Source: Pseudomonadota bacterium
GTDB lineage: Bacteria; Desulfobacterota; Syntrophia; Syntrophales; UBA8958
Direction of reading: 5' to 3'
NCBI GenBank assembly: GCA_030057915.1
Contig: JASGUC010000037.1
Location: 18,914 to 82,913, forward strand
DNA: 64,000 nucleotides
Positions 1 through 7,819 of the stretch are shown piece by piece (position 1 is the stretch's first letter; the number at the start of each line of letters is the position of its first letter). The translations under genes were made by a program, and so were the position numbers. A model generated the notes under the pieces. It was not told the origin of the DNA. It did no database searches and saw only the letters and a program-made list of their open reading frames with translations.

Positions 1-94
1 CCCAGTAGAAGGGGTTCGCCCAGCCGTAGCGCCCCTAAAATGGCTCCATCATATTTGCCGGCTCGGTACTTTACAAATTTGGAAACCTATTTTA

Positions 95-197
95 CACGAT
101 AAATTTGTTCTTTGCGCGGCAATCTGATATTATATAAACGAAGAACTCAACGAACCCGCCGTTTTCGGCCTGTTTCGGATGGAACGAATTTACCGTG
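95..197. repeat. MITE-like element, copy 1 (diverged)
   Basis: The ends are imperfect inverted repeats of about 16 bp (CACGATAAATTTGTTC at the left, GAACGAATTTACCGTG at the right, two mismatches). Ends and length of about 100 bp match the elements at 36082-36186 and 56871-56974. The interior has diverged, keeping only a short GTTTTCGGCC segment in common with copy 2. It carries no coding frame. The rest of bases 1-310 holds nothing else I recognise apart from the ribosome binding site of the next gene. Confidence 0.6.
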
Positions 198-310
198 CAT
201 GTTTTGCCTCGACTTGCAGGCATTTTCGTTTTCTGATAATGTGAAAGAACTCATAACGTAAAAGAAAACGACAAATAATAACCTGTTGGATAACAAGGAG
301 GCAGGGCGGT

Positions 311-994
311 ATGAATACACAGTTGACCAAAGAAGAAATCAGAGACATCGTCGTTTCCTCTCTTCCTGAATTGATGGAAAGCGATCTTACGATCCGCCAC
401 TTGATCCTGAAGATAACCAAGGATAAATATGCGGAACGTGAACAGACCGAAGATAGAATTGAGCGACTTCTGGCAGAGTTAAAAAAGGACAGGGAAGAAC
501 AGTCTAAAAAGTGGGATGAACAGGACAAAAAGTGGCATGAAAATCATCAGTTGCTTCTTGACCAGATGGCCGAGATTAAGTCCATGAAGAGCAGGCACGA
601 ATCCAGTATCGGCGCTTTGGGCGCCCGGTGGGGGCTTTATACGGAAGAATCGTTTCGTAGCGGCCTTGCAACCATTCTTCAGGATTCCTTCCAGGTAAAA
701 GTTGAACGCTACCTTGATTACGACTATGACGGCAAGGTCTTCGGAAGACCGGAACAGATCGAGATGGACGTGATCATATCCAACGGCCGGCTCATTCTCG
801 TGGAAATCAAATCATCCATGGACAAGGCACAGCTATACAGCTTTTGGCGAAAGGCTCAGTTTTACCAGGAAAAACACGAGCGTAAAGCGCACCGCCTGAT
901 TGTTATCGCACCGTGGGTGGATGAAAAGGCCCGCGCCGCCGCGGAAGAAATCGGCATCGAGATTTTTAGCCACGCCGATGAGGTGCATGGGTAA
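311..994 (+). CDS. DUF3782-type protein with PD-(D/E)XK nuclease-like domain
   Basis: 227 aa. Residues about 45-100 are highly charged and predicted coiled coil, rich in K, E, D and Q. The C-terminal half has the PD-(D/E)XK pattern: an acidic residue in EQIEMDV, then a strand ending in VEIKSS (E-x-K). This combination matches the DUF3782/DUF3782-like family found in multiple copies in deltaproteobacteria and cyanobacteria. The members are predicted nucleases of unknown biological role. A GGAGG ribosome binding site lies 8 bases before the ATG. It stands alone on the plus strand at the edge of accessory DNA. Nuclease activity is inferred from the motif only. Confidence 0.8.
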   Translation: MNTQLTKEEIRDIVVSSLPELMESDLTIRHLILKITKDKYAEREQTEDRIERLLAELKKDREEQSKKWDEQDKKWHENHQLLLDQMAEIKSMKSRHESSIGALGARWGLYTEESFRSGLATILQDSFQVKVERYLDYDYDGKVFGRPEQIEMDVIISNGRLILVEIKSSMDKAQLYSFWRKAQFYQEKHERKAHRLIVIAPWVDEKARAAAEEIGIEIFSHADEVHG

Positions 995-1216
995 ATAAAA
1001 CATATCCGGCCAGATCAATTATCAACCCGCTGCTTCCACAATTTGCACTTTGCCGCGTCGCTTTGACCCGTCAAACCGCCATGCCCAGCCACCTCTCTGC
1101 TCCGCTGCTTGGCCGTTACGCAATTCCGAAGCAAGCCTTTCCGCCGTCCCCGCGCAAGTCGATCTCCGGAACAGATTGATTTTACTACCTTTCCTCAACC
1201 TGTGTTTCACGTCAAT

Positions 1217-1582
1217 CTATTTCCAGTTCCCCACAATGATGAAGGGGGCCCAGAAGTAGGGATGGGCAAAGGGGGCTTTGGGGCAGTTGCGAAGGTGGGG
1301 AGTGCAACCACCCTTTGTCTCCGGCTTTTCTGGCCGCGGCGACGGCGGCGCCTTTGCCGTTCTGATATCTATACCCAAATCACCCTTTGCCGCCCGCAAT
1401 AGTCCCGCCTGAGCTTCCGTATAACGCCGATAACTCTCCTCATCCCATACACCTTCATGGCAGTTGACGCAGAATTCGCCTTTCATTTTATGGAGAGTCA
1501 ACGAATGACCTCCAAACGAAAGTTTTTCGTCCCGCGTTCTTGCCTCCATCTCATCGTGGCCGCAATTCGGACATTTCACCAT
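1217..1582 (-). pseudogene. MqsA-type zinc-finger antitoxin N-terminus fused to the tail of a CHAT protease
   Basis: 121-aa frame. Residues 1-60 are the YgiT/MqsA zinc-binding domain, with CPNC near the start and FCVNCHEG about 35 residues later. The helix-turn-helix half expected in MqsA is missing. The frame instead runs through a proline-rich stretch into HPYFWAPFIIVGNWK, which is the characteristic last segment of CHAT-domain proteins (compare HPYFWASF at the end of the gene at 15509-17791). No MqsR toxin gene is adjacent. I read it as a deletion fusion of two genes; expression as a hybrid cannot be excluded because the frame is open. Confidence 0.65.
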
Positions 1583-1605
1583 CTTGCCTCATTTTCCGTA
1601 ACCGA

Positions 1606-2091
1606 TCACAGGGGTCTGTAGGCATGTGAGAAAAAGACAAACTCCATCCCCGTGACCGAGTCGGTGAAAGCGCCGGTCGCGGACGAGTCGGGGGCCGGAG
1701 GCGGCGCGGCAGGCGCTGACGGGGCTGCGGCGACGGGCGGCCCCGAAGCGGTAACATCCCAGGAGAGGTCGCCCTCGAAGCCCGCCGGAAAATCCTTCAG
1801 GATCTCCCAGACGATGCGCTTTCCCCGCCCCACGGCCACTTTCGTCCCGAAATCGCCCTTGAGGGTGAGCTTTCCCTCCTCGTACCGCTCCGCCCCGATC
1901 TGCAGGACGACCGTCGCCGCCGCCTGGCACTCCCCCAGCCTACCCATGAGGTCGAAATGGAGGACCACCTGCTCCCCCGTTTGCTGCATCGTCAGGTTCT
2001 CCACCTCCGCCGCCGGGGCGAAAACCGGCAGGAGGAGGCCGGCGCAACAAATGACACATATCACCAATGTTAAGCAGATGGCCCTGTTCAC
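1606..2091 (-). pseudogene. Truncated formylglycine-generating-enzyme (SUMF1)-like secreted protein
   Basis: Starts at GTG 2091, overlapping the stop of the HEPN gene by GTGA. A hydrophobic signal peptide is followed by a beta-sandwich-like region (about residues 28-105) with the KRIVWEILKDFP pattern that often precedes FGE-sulfatase domains. After a proline/alanine linker comes TDSVTGMEFVF, the usual opening of the FGE-sulfatase (SUMF1) domain. The frame then stops after eight more residues, so the whole catalytic domain is absent. The MqsA/CHAT fusion begins 23 bases further on. A product, if made, would be an exported fragment. Confidence 0.65.
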
Positions 2092-2474
2092 GGCGCCAGT
2101 CCTAAATGTTCCCTCAATGCTGTCCTCACCTTCGTACATAAATCCAGGGCTTGACGTGCCAATTCCTTGTCTGCAGTTTCACCAGGATAACGGAATTCAA
2201 CAGCATACTGATTGAGAATCTGCAAATCTGAACGGAGAAATTCCAACATGGGATTGCCCAACAGCAGTTTATCGAGGAGTTAGGTTAAATGATGAATCCT
2301 TTCAAAAGGAATTTCCTGCTCTTGAAGACACGCCTTCAAATACTTCTCGATACACTGTTGGGCGTGAAAACAGCAGGCATCGTAATTTGGATCTTTCCGC
2401 GCCCGCAATTCCCTTCTTGCCGTGGCAAAATCACCTTCCCCTTTATCAATCCACTCTCTTGTTATCGGCTTCAT
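2088..2474 (-). pseudogene. HEPN-domain protein interrupted by an in-frame stop codon
   Basis: HEPN domains (PF05168) partner MNT nucleotidyltransferases in toxin-antitoxin pairs, where HEPN is the RNase toxin. The frame starts MKPITREWIDKGEGDF and carries the family segment FHAQQCIEKYLKACLQ. At 2280-2282 a TAA follows RIHHLT. The same frame continues as LLDKLLLGNPMLEFL and ends properly at 2088, which gives a full-length HEPN of about 128 codons. One base change (for example GAA to TAA) explains the break. The start overlaps the end of the MNT gene by 29 bases, as in intact pairs. A 65-residue truncated product is possible. Confidence 0.75.
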
Positions 2475-2784
2475 ATAAAACAGCGCCCTTTGCATTGATT
2501 TCTTGAAAGAAAAAATCATTCATCGCCAATCTTCGTTGCACTTCCTCTGCAGAGCGCACAAGGATGTCCACCGGAAATTCGGGCCGTATATGCTTAATTA
2601 TTTCGATGGCTTTGGATACATTTCTACCGGAAACGGACGGCATGATCACTAAGAGATCGACATCGGAATTCTCTGATGCCTCACCACTGGCATAGGAACC
2701 GAACAGGACGATGCGCACCGGATGAAAGCCAGCGACGATTTTGTCAGACATTTCAAGAATCTGTTTGAAAGAGGCTTTCTTCAT
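2446..2784 (-). CDS. MNT-type nucleotidyltransferase (antitoxin of an MNT/HEPN pair)
   Basis: 112 aa. The minimal nucleotidyltransferase fold shows FGSYASGE, then NSDVDLLV (the G-S and D-x-D metal-binding motif), and a third acidic residue in FPVDILV. MNT antitoxins of this kind neutralise HEPN RNases, in the best-studied pair by adding AMP to a HEPN tyrosine. A GAGGAA ribosome binding site precedes the ATG. The gene overlaps the downstream HEPN frame, now nonsense-mutated, so this antitoxin may have no full-length toxin to control. It starts 15 bases after the remains of a FlgT-like gene. Confidence 0.85.
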   Translation of the reverse strand: MKKASFKQILEMSDKIVAGFHPVRIVLFGSYASGEASENSDVDLLVIMPSVSGRNVSKAIEIIKHIRPEFPVDILVRSAEEVQRRLAMNDFFFQEINAKGAVLYEADNKRVD

Positions 2785-2799
2785 GCCGCATTCCTCAAA

Positions 2800-3140
2800 T
2801 CATCTTTTCCGGATAAACACAAAGTCCCCGCCGTCGTGGCCGCAGGCGCGGATGGTCTTGTATTCCGTGATCTGCTCGCTTCGCCCGGCGACGGCCTCGC
2901 GGATCTGGCCGGCAAAGAGTTCCTGAGCCGTGAAGGATTGCCGGAAAAAATCCCCAGTTCCAGGTAATCCCGCACCTGCTTGACGGTTTTGAATTTCCAG
3001 CCAATGTCATGAATCATATCTTCGGCCTTATCTTGGTCTTCGGTCGGCATATTCCGGAAAATCAGATAGGCAAATTTCTGCATAACTCCTCTGAAACGTT
3101 CCACTATTTTTGTCGTCAGTTCATCGGCGGATTTCGGCCC
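2800..3140 (-). pseudogene. C-terminal remnant of a FlgT/LPP20-like gene
   Basis: Residues from GPKSADELTTKIVERF onward match the C-terminal third of the protein at 6642-7778 (GPKSADDLTAKIVERF), about 60-65% identical by eye. After YLELG the match moves to another frame, reading FFRQSFTAQELFAGQI and ending FVFIRKR with a stop at 2800-2802. One frameshift near 2965 therefore splits it. Upstream of 3140 the frame reads NVIPAKAG, the translation of the common IPAKAG intergenic repeat, so the first two thirds have been replaced by repeat DNA. No function remains likely. Confidence 0.75.
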
Positions 3141-3310
3141 CGCTTTCGCGGGAATGACGTTTTGGCGCGCTTTGTGTAATTTTGCAAAGGTCTCCTGTTT
3201 TCCACAGCCCACAGCCCGCCATTTCCCTCCATTTTAATGTAGTGCGGAGTTTACTCCTTTTATGTCGCACGATTTGATTTTAAATCACCGTATCTGCCGG
3301 CCCGCACGGA

Positions 3311-3430
3311 CAGCCTACCTATAGCCTATAGCCCATTGCCCACAGCCTACCTATAGCCCACAGCCCACAGCCCGCCTATAGCCTATAGCCCATTGCCCAC
3401 AGCCTACCTATAGCCTATAGCCTATTGCCC
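3311..3430. repeat. Tandem array of CCTATAGCC / CCCACAGCC units
   Basis: Imperfect short units (CAGCCTACCTATAG, CCTATAGCC, CCCATTGCC, CCCACAGCC) are reiterated through the gap behind the first caspase gene. Further CCCACAGCCC units occur at 3204-3216. The units have no unique spacers between them, so this is not a CRISPR array. The remaining 3213-3310 shows no gene. Confidence 0.8.
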
Positions 3431-3432
3431 CC

Positions 3433-6309
3433 TTACGGCAACACCAGCGGGAAATCCATTCCCTGGAGGTTCTTCTGGGGGATTTGCTCGTAACCCCATT
3501 TCTTGTAAGTTAGAGCGGGCATGGTTTCTTCTACATAAGTCGCCAGACCGTTTACCGTTACCTTGCCTTCCCGGTCGCGGGCCGCGCCGTTGATGGCCTG
3601 CAGGAGTGTATAGGTGAAAACTCCGTGGCCTTCATAGCCTTCCAGGGCAGCCTGATCCTTACTGGAGGCCACCAGGGTCGAGCGCCCCGTCGCTTTTCCC
3701 AGACGGGCCACGGCCGTTTTCTCCACGATGTTACGGGAAGCCACCGCCTCGGCAAAAGAGCCGCTGTTGCAGGTGTCCAGTAGCAAGAGAGATTTCAACG
3801 CCTGGATATGCGTCAGGTTTTTCATCAGATCCTCTTTGGAGACTCCCTGTTTTGCAATCGCCTCCTCGCCGGTAAAGCGGAAATCGACGGGAAGAAAATA
3901 GTAGTTGCCGTCCTTTTCGTAGGTTATTCCGTGGCCGGCCAGGAAAAGGATAAACACGTCTTCGCGTCTGGTTTGACGTCCCAGTTCCTCAAAAGCCAGC
4001 GCCAGCCCCGCACGGGTAGCCGCCTCGTCATAAACGGTTTTCACTGCAATTTTTCCAAAGATGCGCTTTGCTCCCTTTTGGATGCTCTTGACCAGCTCGT
4101 CTGCGTCAGCCCGGGGATATTTCAGGCGCAGGTCGCCGTCGCGGTATTTATTTACCGCCACTGCCAGTATGTAAAGGTCCGGCTTTTCCTTATAGCCGGA
4201 GTGGAAGGTCAGCCTGGCTTCCGCCCGGTTCGATTCGATACTGTTATCTTTGTTTCTGGCCATGAGGCCGATGATGTTTTCTCCTTCCGTCAGAGTCACT
4301 GTATGGCGGAAGCTTTTACAGGCCGGCTTTTTACCGCCGCCTGTTCCCTGGCTTACCAGCTTCAGGGTGCGGCCGTCCGGGTCAACGATCACCGGCATGC
4401 CGTTTAAAAAGAGCGTCACATCCCCGATGCCGCCTCCCTGGTCGCAGATTTCTCCCTGAACGTCTATATCGCGCTTTTTTGCCGTCGCGGATGATGTGAA
4501 AAGCCGTGCGGCGGGCGGCAGCGTGTTTGCGGAAAGCAGCCTGCCGATATTGACCTTTTGGGCGTATTCGGAGATGTCTTTGCCCTCGAACTTGGCCAAA
4601 ACCAGGTCGGGGCGGTAAAACTGATCGTAGAGTTTATCCACGCCGATAAACTCGGCCGCCCGGTCTTTTCCCCGGTTCAAGTGGTAGCCGATGAGTTCCG
4701 TCCCGCCTTCCGAGGCGTCAAAAAACCCCTCCGGTGTCCAGACCACCCAGCGCCTTCGATCCTTGTGGGGGAAGAAGGCCAAAAGCTCCCTGCCATCGCT
4801 TAGGCGATACCAGCGGATCGTGCCGTCACTAAAGGCGGCCACGGCCAGGCGACCGTCCCGGGAGATATTCACCGCCCAAGCCGCGCCGGGCACGGAGGTT
4901 CGCCATTTTTCATTGCCGCTACGGTCAAAATAGCGCAGCGACCAATCTGCTCCCAGCAAAAAGGCGTCCCGGGACGGGGAAATGGCGAGGCTGCGGGATC
5001 TTTCGTATTGCGCAAGCGCCAGCGCCCGGCCGTTAAGTTTGGGAGAGGTTGTATATTTCCAGTCCGTAACGGAAAGGCTCTTCGTATCCGGGGGATAAAG
5101 GCCGGATGTCTCCCCGCCGGGGGAGAGTGTCCGGGTGGAAAGGTCAAAGGTGGCGGGGGATTTGCCCAACACTTCATATCCGAAGCTCACCTTTTTGCCG
5201 TCCGCCGAGAGACGGAAGCCTTCCCAATTACCCCGGTAATCCGCAATCTGTGCGCTTTGATAAAGGATCCGCCGGCCGTTTCTGTCCAGGACGCCAAAGG
5301 CGGGGTCATACGCGCCATAGACGACGCCGCCCGCGGCAAGGGGTAGGATGTGCATGATGGTCATGGGCGAGCCGGGTAGCTCCCGGCGCACCCCCCGGCC
5401 GTCGTTATCCCAGGAAAGAATGGGGCATTGGCCGCCTTTGTAATATATTCCCCCCGCATAGAGCCTGCCGTCGGGGGAAAAGGAGACAAGGCCGAGATTG
5501 CCCTTATCCACGCCGGAGGTATCCGGGGAATAGAGGTGGGAGAGGTCGGCGGCGGAAAGGACATCCACGCGGGTGGAATCGGCAAAGCCCACGGCCAGCT
5601 TCTCTCCATCGGGGGAAAAGGAAAGGGAAAATGGTTCTTTTCCCCCCGGGGCCTTTTGTCTCGCGAGAAGCTTCAGGCCAGCCGCGCCGGGACGGTTATA
5701 GAGGCGGATATAGCCGTCCAAGGAGGCGGCGGCCAGACGGCCCCGACGGTCAAAAGCGACGGAGTAGGAGTTAGAGCCGTAATCCCTGTCCTCGCCCGCC
5801 AGCTTGCCATCGGCGGTGCGGAAGACCCGGATGCCGTTATCACCACCCAGAGCCGCCGCCAGGTAGCGCCCGTCGGGGGAAAAGGAAAGATGCAAGATAC
5901 AGTTGGGGAGTCCCGTAATCCTGCGGGTCAACTCCCCCGTGGGGCGGTGGAAAAGGTAGATGGTGTCGTTTTCTTCCCATTTTCCTGTCCACCCTCCGCA
6001 GGCCACGGTCTGCCCGTCGGGGGAAATCGCCACGGCGTAAATCTTTCCTTCGTCTCCCTCGCCCATCGGGGGCCGCAGGACGGAAAGGAGCCGGCCGGTG
6101 GCGAGTTCCCACACCCGGACGCTCTTGTCGCTCGAGGCGGTGACGAGATACCGGTTGGCGTCATCCACGCCGATGCGCCCGATCTTCTCAGTGTGCATCC
6201 CCGTTTCGATTTTCAGGATCGGCTCCCTGGGCGGTTCCGCCGCCCTTCCCCAACCCACGCCGTTCACCATCGTCAACACGACCACCGCGCACAGTATCGC
6301 CCGCCACAT
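3433..6309 (-). CDS. Exported WD40-repeat caspase-family protease (paralogue 1)
   Basis: 958 aa from the ATG at 6309, chosen because GGAGGT lies 7 bases upstream and a signal peptide (MWRAILCAVVVLTM) follows; the frame is open for 69 more codons. Residues about 35-560 contain repeated beta-propeller blades (SPDG motifs, VRVWELATG). The C-terminal caspase/peptidase C14 domain (about 695-950) has the catalytic His in LAGHG (about 790) and Cys in LLDTCNSG (about 846). Proteases of this fold cut after Arg/Lys or Asp; the substrate here is unknown. The signal peptide places it outside the cytoplasm. The N-terminal 60% and the 5' leader are almost identical to the gene at 9664-12531; the protease half is not. 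Confidence 0.9.
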   Translation of the reverse strand: MWRAILCAVVVLTMVNGVGWGRAAEPPREPILKIETGMHTEKIGRIGVDDANRYLVTASSDKSVRVWELATGRLLSVLRPPMGEGDEGKIYAVAISPDGQTVACGGWTGKWEENDTIYLFHRPTGELTRRITGLPNCILHLSFSPDGRYLAAALGGDNGIRVFRTADGKLAGEDRDYGSNSYSVAFDRRGRLAAASLDGYIRLYNRPGAAGLKLLARQKAPGGKEPFSLSFSPDGEKLAVGFADSTRVDVLSAADLSHLYSPDTSGVDKGNLGLVSFSPDGRLYAGGIYYKGGQCPILSWDNDGRGVRRELPGSPMTIMHILPLAAGGVVYGAYDPAFGVLDRNGRRILYQSAQIADYRGNWEGFRLSADGKKVSFGYEVLGKSPATFDLSTRTLSPGGETSGLYPPDTKSLSVTDWKYTTSPKLNGRALALAQYERSRSLAISPSRDAFLLGADWSLRYFDRSGNEKWRTSVPGAAWAVNISRDGRLAVAAFSDGTIRWYRLSDGRELLAFFPHKDRRRWVVWTPEGFFDASEGGTELIGYHLNRGKDRAAEFIGVDKLYDQFYRPDLVLAKFEGKDISEYAQKVNIGRLLSANTLPPAARLFTSSATAKKRDIDVQGEICDQGGGIGDVTLFLNGMPVIVDPDGRTLKLVSQGTGGGKKPACKSFRHTVTLTEGENIIGLMARNKDNSIESNRAEARLTFHSGYKEKPDLYILAVAVNKYRDGDLRLKYPRADADELVKSIQKGAKRIFGKIAVKTVYDEAATRAGLALAFEELGRQTRREDVFILFLAGHGITYEKDGNYYFLPVDFRFTGEEAIAKQGVSKEDLMKNLTHIQALKSLLLLDTCNSGSFAEAVASRNIVEKTAVARLGKATGRSTLVASSKDQAALEGYEGHGVFTYTLLQAINGAARDREGKVTVNGLATYVEETMPALTYKKWGYEQIPQKNLQGMDFPLVLP

Positions 6310-6508
6310 AATCGAACCTCCTGCGATATTTTTCTTTTTCACATGTGCCACCCGCGCAAACAGCCACCGGGGATGTATTGCCCGCCCGGAGCGCCCATCT
6401 CTCCCGATGCCCCGCCCGAATCGGGATAACGATGGAAATGACAACCGAAAATTGACCACCTTTGATAACCCGATTTTGACCACTGAAAAACTCCACTCCC
6501 GCCTCGAT

Positions 6509-6628
6509 ATCGTCATTCCCGCGCAAGCAGGAATCCAGTGTTTTCAGATATTTTCTGGATGCCGGGTCGGGCCTGCCCCGTATCACGATACGGGGCCCGG
6601 CATGACGTGGAAGACAGTTTTTCAAAGG
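6509..6628. repeat. IPAKAG-type dispersed repeat, copy in leader of caspase 1
   Basis: A dispersed repeat runs from TCGTCATTCCCGCGCAAGC to the TTTTCAAAGG motif at 6619-6628. It includes a strong hairpin in which CCCCGTATC pairs with GATACGGGG. The same element lies at 12732-12850 in the corresponding place upstream of the second caspase gene. Part of it is also present at the break of the truncated gene near 3140. The hairpin lies between two minus-strand genes and could act in transcription termination or mRNA stability. Confidence 0.8.
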
Positions 6629-6641
6629 TATCTATAGATGA

Positions 6642-7778
6642 CTACTTCCCGCTCTCCCGGTCAAAGACGACCCGCTGCCCGATCGTGTCCACCGGCTCAT
6701 AGGCCAGACCGGACTTCTCCAGGGACTTGCGCACCTTACGACGAATCGTGTTCATGTCGCCGTCGGTGAAGACCTCGATCTCCAGATAATCGCGGGCCTG
6801 CTTGACAGTCTTGTACTTCCACCCGAGATCGTCCATGACGTCCTCGACCTTGTCCTGATGCCTCACGGGCATGTTCTTGAAAACCAGATAAACGAAGTTT
6901 TGCCGCACCGTGCTGAAACGCTCGACTATCTTCGCCGTCAGATCATCGGCGCTTTTGGGACCCACGGACTGGACGATGCGCGTCATGGCCTCCTCGAAAC
7001 CGCCGCTGCCGGTAACGACGTTTTCCGGATTGTTGATATTGCAGAAAAGCTCCCCCGTGGTCAGATCGTAAGATTTGAGAAGCACATTCGCCCGGAGTTT
7101 CCCGTAGCCTTCATCCGTCCCCCGCTTCTGGGCGTCGAAGCTCACGATCACGACGGCGTCGGCCTGCTCCTGAGAAGCCAGGGCCATGGCTGTCTTGTCG
7201 TCCCTGATCTCCAGGGCGGCCCGGCCGCGGATGCGGATCAACTGGTCGGGGAGGAAGACACGGAAACCGTGGCCGACAAGGCGATCTTCGATCAGGGACA
7301 TCAGGTGCTTCACTGGCCTGGAATCGAGGGGCAGGTCGTCTTTCGCTTCCGTGGAATAGACGACCACGATGCGCCGCTGGCTGAACTTCGTCTCCTGGAA
7401 GACCTTCTTGGCCCGGGGGTCATTCATGTAGGCCTGAAAGGCGTCTTTCAGCTTGCCGTCGTCCACCGTCACCCTGGCCTTGATTTTATAAGTTCCCTCG
7501 ATGGGGTCCTTCCCCTCGCTGATAATGTCGTACTTCTTCACAACACCGGCGCTCGCGGAGGCGATATGGTCCGACGCGACCTTGAAGTCGCTGACCATCG
7601 TTTTGCTCTCCACATAGGTCCCCAGCGCCTGTTCGATGGCCATGCGCATGGCGTTATTGATCGCCTGCTGCTTGCTCGCCCCCTCGGATACAACCGTTAC
7701 CTCCGCGGCCCGGACAGTTGCCGCGCAAAGCAGGCAACAGACCGCGACCATCACTGATACCTTAAAACTCCTTTTCAT
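6642..7778 (-). CDS. Exported FlgT/LPP20-like protein
   Basis: 378 aa from ATG 7778, which has GGGAGG upstream and a signal peptide ending VRAAEV. The first mature 100 residues (VVSEGASKQQAINNAMRMAIEQALG, here shortened to its core SKQQAINNAMR) match the N-terminal domain of flagellar assembly protein T and LPP20 lipoproteins. The middle resembles the nucleotide-free Rossmann-like second FlgT domain. The C-terminal 110 residues recur in the remnant at 2800-3140. No flagellar genes are nearby, and this family is common as an accessory of exported caspase/DUF4384 genes, so a flagellar role is unlikely. It follows the DUF4384 gene by 41 bases and is probably co-transcribed with it. Confidence 0.75.
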   Translation of the reverse strand: MKRSFKVSVMVAVCCLLCAATVRAAEVTVVSEGASKQQAINNAMRMAIEQALGTYVESKTMVSDFKVASDHIASASAGVVKKYDIISEGKDPIEGTYKIKARVTVDDGKLKDAFQAYMNDPRAKKVFQETKFSQRRIVVVYSTEAKDDLPLDSRPVKHLMSLIEDRLVGHGFRVFLPDQLIRIRGRAALEIRDDKTAMALASQEQADAVVIVSFDAQKRGTDEGYGKLRANVLLKSYDLTTGELFCNINNPENVVTGSGGFEEAMTRIVQSVGPKSADDLTAKIVERFSTVRQNFVYLVFKNMPVRHQDKVEDVMDDLGWKYKTVKQARDYLEIEVFTDGDMNTIRRKVRKSLEKSGLAYEPVDTIGQRVVFDRESGK

Positions 7779-7819
7779 GATTATCCGCCTCCCTATTGTA
7801 ATTGTACATGTCCTTGTCC

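Noticed and set aside
1022..1210. Short open frames on both strands between the DUF3782 gene and the MqsA remnant
   Set aside because: No ribosome binding site, no recognisable family, and unusual composition; treated as empty intergenic DNA.
3300..3430. Possible CRISPR array
   Set aside because: Units are 9-14 bp, imperfect and contiguous, without unique spacers, and no cas genes are nearby.
6642..7778. A true flagellar gene (flgT)
   Set aside because: Only the N-terminal domain pattern matches, no flagellar gene is in the window, and the context is caspase/DUF4384.
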